NCBI GenBank assembly: GCA_963764695.1 | Contig: CAVXTW010000001.1 | Location: 1,178,001 to 1,242,000, forward strand | Source of the DNA: DATFRY01 sp963764695 | GTDB taxonomy: Bacteria > Myxococcota_A > Polyangia > Haliangiales > Haliangiaceae | Reading direction: 5' to 3' | Length of the DNA: 64,000 nt | In this document: one piece after another, positions 1-8,779 of the stretch | Position numbering within the stretch: the first letter of the stretch is position 1 | How the letters are laid out: each line of letters starts with the position of its first letter | Translations under genes and position numbers: made by a program | Notes under the pieces: model-generated | Told to the model about the DNA's origin: nothing | What the model saw: the letters and a program-made list of their open reading frames with translations, nothing else | Databases searched by the model: none

Positions 1-1
1 G

Positions 2-334
2 GCCAGCTGGTGCGAGCCATGCAAGCGCGAGCTGCCGGCCATGGAGAAGCTGGCCCGCCGCTACCAGCAGCGCCGCGCGCCGGTGGTGTTCCTGGCGGTC
101 AACATCGACAACGAGATCGCCAAGGGCAAGAAGTTCATGCAGCAGGCGGGGCTGCGCGTGGTGCGCGCCATCTACGATTCGGCCAAGTCGACCGTCGAGA
201 GCTACGACCCGCCCAAGATGCCCAGCACCTTCATCATCCGCGGCGGCGTGGTCCGCCACGTCCACGCCGGCTTCGCGGCCGGCGACGAGTCCGCCCTGGC
301 CGCCGCCATCGACGGCCAGCTCAAGGTCCGGTAG
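2..334 (+). CDS. Thioredoxin-like (TlpA/ResA-type) protein, 5' end cut off
   Basis: The frame is open at the window edge and its first visible residues are A-S-W-C-E-P-C-K, a thioredoxin CxxC redox site preceded by the usual tryptophan. About 110 residues follow, including K-M-P-S-T-F, which supplies the cis-proline segment (MPST) of the thioredoxin fold, and a short C-terminal helix. An ATG at 41 would lose the CxxC site, so the real start lies upstream of the window. The missing N-terminus probably carries a signal peptide or lipobox, as in other TlpA/ResA-like thiol-disulfide oxidoreductases, so an extracytoplasmic reducing role is likely but not shown. The stop codon leads straight into a hairpin shared with prfA on the other strand. 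Confidence 0.8.
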   Translation, partial: ASWCEPCKRELPAMEKLARRYQQRRAPVVFLAVNIDNEIAKGKKFMQQAGLRVVRAIYDSAKSTVESYDPPKMPSTFIIRGGVVRHVHAGFAAGDESALAAAIDGQLKVR

Positions 335-351
335 CCGCGCTTCGGCGCGGC
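334..351. terminator. Hairpin with UUCG loop between convergent genes
   Basis: A perfect 7-bp GC stem (GCCGCGC / GCGCGGC) closes a TTCG tetraloop. It fills the whole 17-nt gap between the thioredoxin stop codon and the prfA stop codon. No T-tract follows on either side, so it may act as a bidirectional barrier or an mRNA 3'-end stabiliser rather than a classical intrinsic terminator. Confidence 0.55.
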
Positions 352-1440
<1,089 letters not shown>

Positions 1441-1474
1441 CTCGGCACCTCGAGAGTGCGGCGCGCCCGGCGGC

Positions 1475-2656
1475 TCAGGCGGCGACCAGCGGCAGCTCGA
1501 CCTCGGCGGCGCTCGCGTACACCTGGAGGCCGCCGGCCCCGATCGGAAGCGCCGCGCCCTCGCGGTCCGCCCGCTCGCGCCACAGCGTCTTGCGGATCGA
1601 CAGGAGCGCGATCTCGAGCTGCTGGTCGTCCGGCTCGCGCGTGGTGATCTTCTGCAGCCACATGCCGGGCGCCGACAGGGCGCGGGCCAGCGCGCTCGTG
1701 TCGCACTTGCGGCCGGCCAGCTTGATGAGCTCGTAGGCCAGACCGGCCACCGGGAACATCAGCGGCACCTTGATGCCGATCTTGATCAGATGATCGAACA
1801 GCGGCGTGTCGGAGATCCGGTAGGTGAGCGTGATGCTGAACAACACCACCGACACGCCGATCACGATGAGCAGGAACGACGTGCCGCAGCGCGGATGGAA
1901 GCGGGTCTGGGCGCGGGCGTTGTCCACGGTCAGCGGCAGGCCGCGCTCGTAGGTGAAGATCGCCTTGTGCTCCGCGCCGTGATACTGGAACACGCGCCGC
2001 ACATCGGGCAGGAGCGAGATCGCCGCCATGTAGCCGATGAGCAGGGCCAGCTTGATGACGCCGTCCACCATGTGGAAGGTGAAGGTGGCGCTGTCGAAGC
2101 CGGCCAGCGCGCCGATGCCCCAGGCCGCCAGGTGCGGCGCGCCCACGAACAGGGCCAGGCCGAAGAGCAGGCTGAGCGCCACCATGCTCCAGGTGGCCAG
2201 GTAGGAGCCGGCATCGGCCGGATCCGGATCGGGCGGCTGGTCGGCGGCGCGGGCGCCGAGCGAGCGCAGCGGCGCGCCGGTGGCGGCCGGCGACCTGGCC
2301 GCCCGCTTCGCGGCCCTGGCCGCGGCCTTCGCGGTCGCCTTGTCGTCGGTCTTCAGGTCGTTCTTCTGGTCGCTCTTTTCCTCGGTCATCTGCTGATTGG
2401 CCGAGAAGGTGAGCGCGGAGATGCCGTTCATCAGCGACTCGAGCAGGACCACGGCGCCGCGCAGGAGCGGCCAGCGCAGGAAGCGCATCCCGGACCAGAT
2501 CGGGCGCCACGCCTCTTCCTTGATCACGATGGACCCGTCGGGCCGCCGGCACACGACGGTGAAAGACTTCGGCGAGCGCATCATCACGCCCTCGATCACC
2601 GCCTGGCCGCCCACGTCGGGGCGTCTGGCCGGCACGGCTCCCAGCTCGCGGTCCAC
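1475..2656 (-). CDS. DUF1385 family membrane protein (YqhQ-like)
   Basis: The product is about 393 residues long. The DUF1385 signature begins almost at once (V-G-G-Q-A-V-I-E-G-V-M-M-R-S-P) and is followed by a W-R-P region, four to five hydrophobic segments and the H-G-A-E-H-K block in the middle. A Lys/Ala/Asp-rich stretch sits in the loop after the first membrane segment and looks like an insertion. The GTG at 2656 is the first start codon downstream of the rpmE stop; a GTG at 2635 is also possible. Anything longer would overlap rpmE. The family has no established biochemical function. Its place between rpmE and prfA is conserved in many bacteria and suggests co-transcription with translation genes. 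Confidence 0.85.
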   Translation of the reverse strand: MDRELGAVPARRPDVGGQAVIEGVMMRSPKSFTVVCRRPDGSIVIKEEAWRPIWSGMRFLRWPLLRGAVVLLESLMNGISALTFSANQQMTEEKSDQKNDLKTDDKATAKAAARAAKRAARSPAATGAPLRSLGARAADQPPDPDPADAGSYLATWSMVALSLLFGLALFVGAPHLAAWGIGALAGFDSATFTFHMVDGVIKLALLIGYMAAISLLPDVRRVFQYHGAEHKAIFTYERGLPLTVDNARAQTRFHPRCGTSFLLIVIGVSVVLFSITLTYRISDTPLFDHLIKIGIKVPLMFPVAGLAYELIKLAGRKCDTSALARALSAPGMWLQKITTREPDDQQLEIALLSIRKTLWRERADREGAALPIGAGGLQVYASAAEVELPLVAA

Positions 2657-2661
2657 CGCGG

Positions 2662-2886
2662 CTAGCCCTGACCCGTTCCGCCTGTGGTGCGCCCGTACTT
2701 CTTGTTGAAGCGCTCGACCCGGCCGGCGCTGTCGAGCAGCTTCTGCTTGCCGGTGTAGAACGGGTGGCAGTTCGAGCACACATCGACGGCGAAGTCGCCG
2801 CGCGTGGAGAAAGTGTCGAAGACCATGCCGCACGCGCAGGTGATCTTGGACGGGCGGTAGTCGGGATGATTGGCAGTCGCCTTCAT
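2662..2886 (-). CDS. rpmE: Ribosomal protein bL31
   Basis: This 74-residue large-subunit protein has the zinc-binding type of bL31: C-A-C-G-M near the N-terminus and C-S-N-C-H-P-F-Y-T-G-K-Q, giving four cysteines in two pairs. The start is the ATG at 2886 (MKATANHPDY). Longer upstream starts add sequence with no bL31 similarity. Because this is the Cys-containing form, zinc-dependent use is expected from the family. A TATATA element lies 30 nt upstream of the start. The next gene (DUF1385) begins within 6 nt of the stop. Confidence 0.97.
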   Translation of the reverse strand: MKATANHPDYRPSKITCACGMVFDTFSTRGDFAVDVCSNCHPFYTGKQKLLDSAGRVERFNKKYGRTTGGTGQG

Positions 2887-2915
2887 GGAACGGGCCTCTG
2901 TAGATGGAACGGCGC

Positions 2916-2921
2916 TATATA
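2916..2921 (-). promoter_or_regulatory. Candidate -10 element for rpmE
   Basis: Read on the minus strand, TATATA lies inside the palindrome GCTATATAGC (2914-2923), about 30 nt before the rpmE ATG. It is one of the few A/T-only hexamers in this GC-rich region. A convincing -35 box at 16-18 nt spacing is not visible, so this is only a candidate. Confidence 0.4.
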
Positions 2922-2981
2922 GCAGATGGCCAAGGGAAAGATCCACCACGGGATCGCCCGCCGGCCGCCAGGGGGTGGAGT

Positions 2982-4022
2982 TCACGGTGCTTTTTCAAGC
3001 CACATGCCGCGGAACTGCTTCGCAGCGTGGTCTTCGAGATGTTTGCACGGCCCGGCGCCCATGTCCCGCTCTCCGTCATCGCTGAGCACGAGGAGTCCGG
3101 TCCGCGCGCCGACCGACACCTCGGCCAGCGCCTCCGGGTTGAGCTCGCCGAAGCGGACGGTCGAGATCCATTCAGTCGCTCCGGAGCCTTCCCAGCGGTA
3201 GAGGCGCGATTCGGCTCGACCGTGCGGGCTGCCGGCGACGATCCAGTAGACGCCGCCCCATGAGACGACGGAGCGGACGCCGCGCCCGCCCAGGTCGAGC
3301 TCGATCGGCCGGCCCAGCTGCGCGGGCACGCCGCGCTCGACCATGGCGGCCGGGTTGTGAATCGGGACCAGGAGCGCGCGCCCGCCCGGCACCGGGCTGC
3401 GGAATGCCAGCAGGAGGTGCCCGGTCCCCGGGACGTCGGTCAGTCCCTCGATGTTGAGGGCGCCAGGCTCGACGGGCGGGCGGGCGGCCGCGCCGGCCAG
3501 GTCGAAGCGGGTCAGGGCCGGGGCGGCCACGAGATCTTCGAGCAGCCGCTCGTACGCCTGGCCGGCGACGGCGAGCGTGGCCGCGCCGCTCTCGGCGCGG
3601 ACCAGGTCGGTGGCGAACAGACGCAGCCGGCTCTGCGCGCGCTTGCCCGACTTCTTGCGGCTGTGCGACGCGATCCAGTAGACGCGGTTGCCGACGGTGG
3701 CCGCGGCCTCGAGGTCCATCTCCGGGTGCTTGCCGCGCTCGTTGGCCAGCTGCGCCCTGGTGTCGACGACCTCGACCGGCGGGCCGGCGGTCGACAGATC
3801 GTAGACCCGCAGGTGGTTGTCCTCGTCGTCGGCCACGGCGATGCGGCCGTTGCCCAGGCCGGCCGCGCCGGATGCGTCGCACGCCCCCATGAAGACGAAC
3901 GGATGCCCGAGCCGCCAGCCGGGTGATGCCGGGTCGTCCGGGGCCGCAGCCGTGGTGCACGCAGCGGCGAGCGCGGCGACCAGGCCCGGGAGCAGGCCCG
4001 CGCGCCGCGATGGCTTCGCCAC
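2982..4022 (-). CDS. DUF3616-type lipoprotein
   Basis: The 346-residue product starts at a GTG 4 nt after the preceding stop codon. Its N-terminus is a lipoprotein signal peptide with lipobox L-A-A-A-C. The mature part matches the DUF3616 pattern: G-A-C-D-A-S-G-A-A, then G-N-G-R-I-A-V-A-D-D-E-D-N-H-L-R-V-Y, with repeated short strands typical of a beta-propeller and E-M-D-L-E-A-A / N-I-E-G-L acidic motifs. The function of the family is not established. Export to the outer face of the inner membrane or to the outer membrane is inferred from the signal peptide. The 4-nt spacing suggests translation coupled to the metallophosphatase upstream. Confidence 0.75.
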   Translation of the reverse strand: MAKPSRRAGLLPGLVAALAAACTTAAAPDDPASPGWRLGHPFVFMGACDASGAAGLGNGRIAVADDEDNHLRVYDLSTAGPPVEVVDTRAQLANERGKHPEMDLEAAATVGNRVYWIASHSRKKSGKRAQSRLRLFATDLVRAESGAATLAVAGQAYERLLEDLVAAPALTRFDLAGAAARPPVEPGALNIEGLTDVPGTGHLLLAFRSPVPGGRALLVPIHNPAAMVERGVPAQLGRPIELDLGGRGVRSVVSWGGVYWIVAGSPHGRAESRLYRWEGSGATEWISTVRFGELNPEALAEVSVGARTGLLVLSDDGERDMGAGPCKHLEDHAAKQFRGMWLEKAP

Positions 4023-4026
4023 CTGG

Positions 4027-4890
4027 CTAGTCGGCGCGCCCGCCGAGCGCGCGGGCTGCCTTGACCGGATAGAGCGGACGTATCTCATGACCAACCCGAA
4101 GGTCATGCACCGTCGGGTAGGTCGCCGCCAGGTCGAGATCGAGATAAACCTTGTTGCGGTCGAACACGCCGAAGCTGGTGGAGACCACGATCTGCTCGTC
4201 GCCGACGCGCTCGAAGCCCTCGGGGATGACGTCGTGTCCGTAGATGGAGACGGTGCCGCCCATCGCGCGCAGGAAGCGCCGCGCCACCTCGGGCGGCGCC
4301 GACCGCGCCCACAGGAGCGGCCCGACCACCGGGATGTCGAAGATGTCGATCGGGCTGTCGAACGACAGGTCGTCGAGGCTGGCGGCCTCGACCTCGGCGC
4401 GCGAGGTGATCTCGGCGGCCGGCGCGCCGTGGGTGAAGACCGCGCCGCACGGGGCCACCGCGACCAGCGGCAGCTCGCGCAGGATGTTGCGCAGCCACGC
4501 CGAGGCGTCCGGGCCCATGCGCGCCTCGAGCAGCTCCACCTCGTCGATGGCGAACTTGGCCGTGTGCGGGCCGCCGATGTGGCCGTGCTCGTGGTTGCCG
4601 ATGATGCCGTGCACGCGCCCGGCGTAGCGGGTGCGCAGGCGGGCGAACTGCTTCATCAGGTCGCCCGATTCGTCGCGGTAGAACTCGCCGAGGAACTCGG
4701 GCCAGTCCTTGCGGTCGATGTGCGGGCCGTGCACCAGGTCGCCGGTGAAGAGGATGTGGGCGTCGCCGCCGGTCTCCTCGAGCGCGCGCAGAAACACGGT
4801 CACGATCTGCTCGAAGTCGCGCAGACACCCCTGCAGGTCCGTGCACACGATCAGGCGACCGTGGTCCGGCAGCTGCAGGATCCCCGCCAT
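4027..4890 (-). CDS. Calcineurin-like metallophosphoesterase
   Basis: The 287-residue protein shows the full metallophosphoesterase motif set: C-T-D-L-Q-G (motif I, with Q in place of the usual His), T-G-D-L-V-H-G (II), G-N-H-E (III), F-T-H-G-A (IV) and G-H-D-V (V). These supply the two-metal site. The ATG at 4890 gives MAGILQLPDHGRL; a GTG at 4908 would add only six residues. No signal peptide is visible, so a cytoplasmic Ser/Thr or nucleotide phosphatase is likely, but the substrate is unknown. It is upstream of, and almost abuts, the DUF3616 lipoprotein. The motif I H-to-Q change is worth noting because that His normally binds metal. Confidence 0.85.
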   Translation of the reverse strand: MAGILQLPDHGRLIVCTDLQGCLRDFEQIVTVFLRALEETGGDAHILFTGDLVHGPHIDRKDWPEFLGEFYRDESGDLMKQFARLRTRYAGRVHGIIGNHEHGHIGGPHTAKFAIDEVELLEARMGPDASAWLRNILRELPLVAVAPCGAVFTHGAPAAEITSRAEVEAASLDDLSFDSPIDIFDIPVVGPLLWARSAPPEVARRFLRAMGGTVSIYGHDVIPEGFERVGDEQIVVSTSFGVFDRNKVYLDLDLAATYPTVHDLRVGHEIRPLYPVKAARALGGRAD

Positions 4891-4974
4891 GGCCGGGCAG
4901 GTTACCACGCTCGGCCCGGGCCTCCGCTGTCCCCTCGACGCGGGCGCGAGCCGGGCCGGGTTAGAATTCCGGCG

Positions 4975-5280
4975 ATGCCGGGCCCGCCTCCGCCACCTCC
5001 GCAGGGCGTGCAGCGCGTGCGCGCGCGGGTTCGCGGCCGGGTCCAGGGTGTCTTCTACCGGGCCTCGACCTGCGACCGCGCGGCCGAGCTGGGGCTGGTC
5101 GGCTGGGTTCGCAACTGCGCCGACGGGTCGGTCGAGCTGGAGGCGGAGGGGCCGCGCGAGCAGGTCGACCAGCTCGTCGCGTGGTGCCGGCGCGGTCCGG
5201 CCGGGGCGCGCGTGACCGGGGTCGAGATCGAAGAGCTGTCAGAGACCCGGGGTGAGCACGAGTTCCGCGTGCGCGGGTGA
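4975..5280 (+). CDS. acyP: Acylphosphatase
   Basis: The protein has 101 residues, of which the last 90 match the acylphosphatase fold. The phosphate loop G-R-V-Q-G-V-F-Y-R ends in the catalytic Arg (residue 29), and the catalytic Asn lies in G-W-V-R-N (residue 47). The enzyme hydrolyses acyl phosphates such as carbamoyl or acetyl phosphate in the cytoplasm. The ATG at 4975 gives an N-terminal P-G-P-P-P-P-P-P tail that ordinary acylphosphatases lack. A methyltransferase gene follows 15 nt downstream on the same strand. Confidence 0.93.
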   Translation: MPGPPPPPPQGVQRVRARVRGRVQGVFYRASTCDRAAELGLVGWVRNCADGSVELEAEGPREQVDQLVAWCRRGPAGARVTGVEIEELSETRGEHEFRVRG

Positions 5281-5295
5281 GTTATAAACCAGCCG

Positions 5296-7245
5296 ATGAC
5301 ATCGTCGGCGGCGGAAGGTTCGCTGGGCGCCTGGTTGCGGCGCCTGCCCACGTACCTCTACCTGGTAGACCTCCTGCCCGGCAGACGTGTGCTCGAGGTC
5401 GGTTGCGGGGTCGGTGACGGCGCGCAGTTTCTGGCCGACCACGGCGCCGGCCAGGTGGTCGGGGTGGACCGCTCGGAGGCCAGCATCGCCGACGCGCGCG
5501 CGCGCCACCGCCAGATCAACCTCGAGTTCCGCTGCGAGGAGCTCGGCTCGATCGAGCTGGACGACGGCAGCTTCGACTGCGTGTTCGTGCCGGATGGGAT
5601 CGACGTCCTGCGCCGCAGCAGCGTGCTCGGCGAGCTGCGCCGGCTGCTGACGCCGGGCGGATACCTGGTGCTTTGCGGGCAGAGCGCCGACCGGCGCGGA
5701 TCGCCCGGTGGTGCCTCGTTCTACGAGTTCCGCGAGCGGCTGGAGCGGTTCTTCCCGCCGGTGCGCATGGTCGCGCAGGCGCCGTTCGTCGGCTTCAGCC
5801 TTGTCGAGTTCGCCGGGTCGTTCGCCGGCCGCGACGAGCCGCTGCTGGAGACGCACCTCGACACGTCGCTGATGGAGATGGCCGGCGGCGAGCCGGAGGC
5901 GATCGACTACGTGGCGGTGTGCGGCGGCCCGACCGGCCGGGCGCGCGGCTACGCGGTCGTGCAGGTGCCGGAGCGAGACGGCATCGACGCGCTGGCGGCG
6001 GCGATCGGCATGCGAGCGGACGAGCAGGCGCCGGTGGCCGTCGTTCCCGCCCCGACCGTGCCGACCGCGATGATGGCCGAGCCGGCGCGATCCGAGGCGC
6101 CGCCCGAGCAGGGCGATCCGCTGCTGGTCCACGAGCTGCGCCTGCGCCTGGAGACCGCGATCGCCGATCGCGCGCGCGCGCAGGCCCAGCTGGACGAGCT
6201 GGCGGCCCAGGTGCAGGCCACGCGCGGCCAGGCCGACGAGCTGCGGGCCGAGAACGGCGAGCTGCGCCAGAGCCTGGCCGAGACGGCCGAGCTGGCCGAG
6301 TCGCGCCCGGCGGCCGGTCCGAGCCCGAGCGAGCAGATCGCCGAGGCGCTGTCGGCTCACCGCGACGCGGTGCGCTCGCTCGAGATCGCGGTCGAGGAGG
6401 GCGAGGCCTACGCCGAGGAGCTGCGCTCCGAGCTGGAGCAGGCAGCGGCGCAGGTGCAGATCGAGGCGTCCGGCCGGCTGCGCGCCGAGGCCCGGGCCGA
6501 GCGGCTCGATGCCGAGCTGCGCGAGTGGCGGACGCGTGGGTCGATGGCCGAGGGCCAGCTCCTGCGGCTGGCTCGCGAGTCCGGCACGGCGCCGGTGCCG
6601 CGGGTCGAGCCGACGCGGATCGCGCCGGTGCCGCGGGTCGAGCCGGCGCCGCGGATCGAGCCGGTCGTCAATGACGGAGCCGAGCGGGCGCGCGCCGCCG
6701 CGCTGGAGGCCGAGCTGTCCCGCGCCCAGCGCGATCTTCAAGAAGCCGAGGCGCAGCTCCTGGCCCTGCGCGCCGAGCGCTCCCTGGAGCTCGAGCGGCA
6801 CGAGGGCAACGGCGACGGCTCGCAGACCGCCGCGACCGCCGCCGCCGAGAGCATCGGCCGCGACGTCGCGCGCAAGCTGGCCCACTTCGAGCTCGAGATC
6901 GAGACCGGTCGCAGCCTCATCCAGCAGGTCGAGAGCGGGCTGGCCGACCTGGAGCGGCAGGCAGCCCGCGACGCCGCCGAGCGCGCTCCGTCGGCCTGGG
7001 CCGCGCACCGCGATCAGCAGCTGCGCGAGCTGTCAGCCGAGCTCGGCATCAAGGACGCCGAGATCATGATCCTGCACATCGGCGTCTCGGCGCTGCGCGC
7101 CCGCATGCGCGAGCTTGTCGGCGACGTGCGCCGCACGGCAGGCCAGGCGCGAGCCCGCTCGATGCCCGAGCTCGTCGACCTCGTCGAGAAGCTGGGCGAC
7201 CGCGCGGCAGCCTTCGAGGAGCGAGAAGAGCCCGCCTCCTCGTGA
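5296..7245 (+). CDS. SAM-dependent methyltransferase with long coiled-coil tail
   Basis: This is a 649-residue two-part protein. Residues about 20-180 form a class I methyltransferase domain with the SAM motif V-L-E-V-G-C-G-V-G-D-G (32-42), V-V-G-V-D-R-S and L-L-T-P-G-G-Y-L-V. A linker rich in Pro and Val follows. From about residue 270 to the end the sequence is Glu/Arg/Ala-rich heptad-like coiled coil, interrupted near residues 430-455 by imperfect V-P-R-V-E-P repeats. No signal peptide or membrane segment is seen. The methyl acceptor is unknown. The coiled coil suggests a scaffold or polymer-associated protein; Myxococcota have several large coiled-coil proteins in motility and polarity, but no specific link can be made here. 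Confidence 0.75.
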   Translation: MTSSAAEGSLGAWLRRLPTYLYLVDLLPGRRVLEVGCGVGDGAQFLADHGAGQVVGVDRSEASIADARARHRQINLEFRCEELGSIELDDGSFDCVFVPDGIDVLRRSSVLGELRRLLTPGGYLVLCGQSADRRGSPGGASFYEFRERLERFFPPVRMVAQAPFVGFSLVEFAGSFAGRDEPLLETHLDTSLMEMAGGEPEAIDYVAVCGGPTGRARGYAVVQVPERDGIDALAAAIGMRADEQAPVAVVPAPTVPTAMMAEPARSEAPPEQGDPLLVHELRLRLETAIADRARAQAQLDELAAQVQATRGQADELRAENGELRQSLAETAELAESRPAAGPSPSEQIAEALSAHRDAVRSLEIAVEEGEAYAEELRSELEQAAAQVQIEASGRLRAEARAERLDAELREWRTRGSMAEGQLLRLARESGTAPVPRVEPTRIAPVPRVEPAPRIEPVVNDGAERARAAALEAELSRAQRDLQEAEAQLLALRAERSLELERHEGNGDGSQTAATAAAESIGRDVARKLAHFELEIETGRSLIQQVESGLADLERQAARDAAERAPSAWAAHRDQQLRELSAELGIKDAEIMILHIGVSALRARMRELVGDVRRTAGQARARSMPELVDLVEKLGDRAAAFEEREEPASS

Positions 7246-7303
7246 CGGCCGCCGCGGTGGCGTCGGTGGCCGCGTACGACGGCGGTATGCCGTCGGCGCG
7301 GCC

Positions 7304-7489
7304 TCATTGCCAGGCGTAGGCGAGGATGCCCGCGTAGAGCGAGAGGCCGCCGAGGGCTGCGGCCAGGCGGGAGACGTCCTTGAGGCCGTCGCGCGGCCCG
7401 CCGTAGGAAAGCTCGAGGTCGCGCTGGTCGAGACGCGGCCGATCGCTGCTGGCTCGGATGAGTGCGCTTGCAAAGAGCGTCGTCTGCAT
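7304..7489 (-). CDS. Small putative membrane protein under LacI-type operators
   Basis: This 61-residue reading frame has a good ribosome binding site (GGAGA seven bases before ATG) and a hydrophobic C-terminal segment (about 41-60, L-A-A-A-L-G-G-L-S-L-Y-A-G-I-L-A) that could be a single membrane helix; the first 40 residues are polar. I recognise no family. The case for a real gene is its context: it is divergent from the LacI-family regulator, and the intergenic DNA holds three copies of one palindrome, two of them just upstream of this gene. If real, it is probably a target of that repressor. Confidence 0.5.
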   Translation of the reverse strand: MQTTLFASALIRASSDRPRLDQRDLELSYGGPRDGLKDVSRLAAALGGLSLYAGILAYAWQ

Positions 7490-7515
7490 GGTGGTTTCTC
7501 CGGGGTTCGCGGTCC

Positions 7516-7529
7516 GTGAATCGGTTCAA
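7516..7529. promoter_or_regulatory. LacI-family operator O1
   Basis: The sequence is GTGAATCGGTTCAA, a one-mismatch copy of the palindrome consensus TTGAAnCGnTTCAA with the central CG usual for LacI/GalR operators. It lies 27 nt upstream of the small divergent gene's start codon. Confidence 0.7.
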
Positions 7530-7541
7530 CTGCTGAGGCGA

Positions 7542-7555
7542 TTGAATCGGTTCAA
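7542..7555. promoter_or_regulatory. LacI-family operator O2
   Basis: The sequence is TTGAATCGGTTCAA, with five-base inverted arms around a central CG. Its centre is 26 bp from O1, about 2.5 helical turns, so O1 and O2 are offset on the helix. It lies between the two divergent start codons. Confidence 0.78.
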
Positions 7556-7597
7556 GGGAGTATTTGGATCGCGGCGGGGGGCGTGTCAAGAACGGAC

Positions 7598-7611
7598 TTG
7601 AAACGATTCAA
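7598..7611. promoter_or_regulatory. LacI-family operator O3
   Basis: The sequence is TTGAAACGATTCAA, with six-base perfect arms around CG. It ends 22 nt before the regulator's ATG, so binding here would block the regulator's own transcript or its start region, which is the classical position for autorepression. Confidence 0.78.
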
Positions 7612-7633
7612 AATCGTCAATATCCTTGAGATC

Positions 7634-8773
7634 ATGAAGCGGGTCGTGAGGCTGGCGGACGTGGCGAAGGCGGCGGGGGTCTCGCAGGGGACGGCCTCCA
7701 ACGTCTTCAACCGCCCGGAGCTGGTCCGGCCCGAGGTGCGCGAGCGAGTGGAGCAGGAGGCCAGGCGGCTCGGCTACGCCGGTCCCGATCCGAAGGGGCG
7801 GCTGCTCCGCGCCGGCAAGGTCAACGCGATCGGCTTCGTGAGCGCCGACGACATGGCGTACTTCTTCCACGATCCATTCGCGCGCCTGCTCATGGCCGGC
7901 GTGGCCGAGGTGTGCGACGAGCACGGCGCCGGCATGGCCCTGGTCTCGGCCAGCGGCGAGAACGCGGCCTGGAGCATCCAGACCGCGCTGGTGGACGGCT
8001 TCATCGTCCACTGCCTGGAGGACGGCGACCGGCTGATCGGACTGACCCGCAAGAGGAACCTCCCGTTCGTGGCCATCGACCTCGACGCCGGTCCCGGCAC
8101 CAGCTCGATCCTGATCGACGACGAGGGCGGGGCGTTCGCCGCCGCCCACCACCTGCTCGAGCTGGGCCACCGCAAGATCGGCTTCGTGTCGCTGGACGCG
8201 CGCGGCGACGGCCGCTTCGGCTGGGTCGACGCCGAGCGCATCCGCAGCTGCAACTGCAAGGTGGAGCGCGACCGCCTGACCGGCTACGCCGCGGCGCTGG
8301 CCGAGCACGACATCGAGCTCGATGGCCTGCCGATCATGGAGGCCCCCAACGAGCGGCCCGGCGCGGTTCGCTACATCGACCAGCTGCTCGATCGCGTGCC
8401 GGAGACGACCGCCATCGTGGCCATGTCCGACATCCTGGCCCTGGCCGCCATCGACGCGGTCCACGCTCGCGGCCTGCGCGTGCCCGAGGACGTGTCGGTG
8501 GTCGGCTTCGACGACATCCCGGAGGCCGCGACCTCCAATCCGCCGCTCACCACGGTCGCCCAGCCGATCGCGGAGAAGGGCCGCCGCGCCGCCAGGCTCA
8601 TCTTCGAGGCCCACGAGCCGCGCCAGGAGATCCTCCCGGTCAAGCTGGTCGTGCGCAGCTCGACCGCCGCCCCCCGCGCCGAGGCAACCCTCCCCGCCCG
8701 CCGACCGACCCGGCGCAAGCCGGTCGCGACCCACACCGTCCCGCGCAAGCGCGTGTCGCGCAGCCGGCGATAG
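7634..8773 (+). CDS. LacI-family transcriptional regulator
   Basis: The protein has 379 residues. Residues 6-55 are the LacI helix-turn-helix and hinge (L-A-D-V-A-K-A-A-G-V-S-Q-G-T-A-S-N-V-F-N, then R-V-E-Q-E-A-R-R-L-G-Y). The rest is a periplasmic-binding-protein-like sugar-binding domain, with F-I-V-H-C, the Cys pair S-C-N-C-K near residue 210, and V-S-V-V-G-F-D-D-I-P near 295. A basic tail of about 35 residues (R-R-P-T-R-R-K-P) extends beyond the usual end. The ATG at 7634 gives the standard distance to the helix-turn-helix. Three operators lie just upstream, so autoregulation and control of the divergent small gene are likely. The effector cannot be told. Its stop codon forms a short inverted repeat with the dapB stop (8771-8782). 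Confidence 0.93.
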   Translation: MKRVVRLADVAKAAGVSQGTASNVFNRPELVRPEVRERVEQEARRLGYAGPDPKGRLLRAGKVNAIGFVSADDMAYFFHDPFARLLMAGVAEVCDEHGAGMALVSASGENAAWSIQTALVDGFIVHCLEDGDRLIGLTRKRNLPFVAIDLDAGPGTSSILIDDEGGAFAAAHHLLELGHRKIGFVSLDARGDGRFGWVDAERIRSCNCKVERDRLTGYAAALAEHDIELDGLPIMEAPNERPGAVRYIDQLLDRVPETTAIVAMSDILALAAIDAVHARGLRVPEDVSVVGFDDIPEAATSNPPLTTVAQPIAEKGRRAARLIFEAHEPRQEILPVKLVVRSSTAAPRAEATLPARRPTRRKPVATHTVPRKRVSRSRR

Positions 8774-8779
8774 CCGGGG

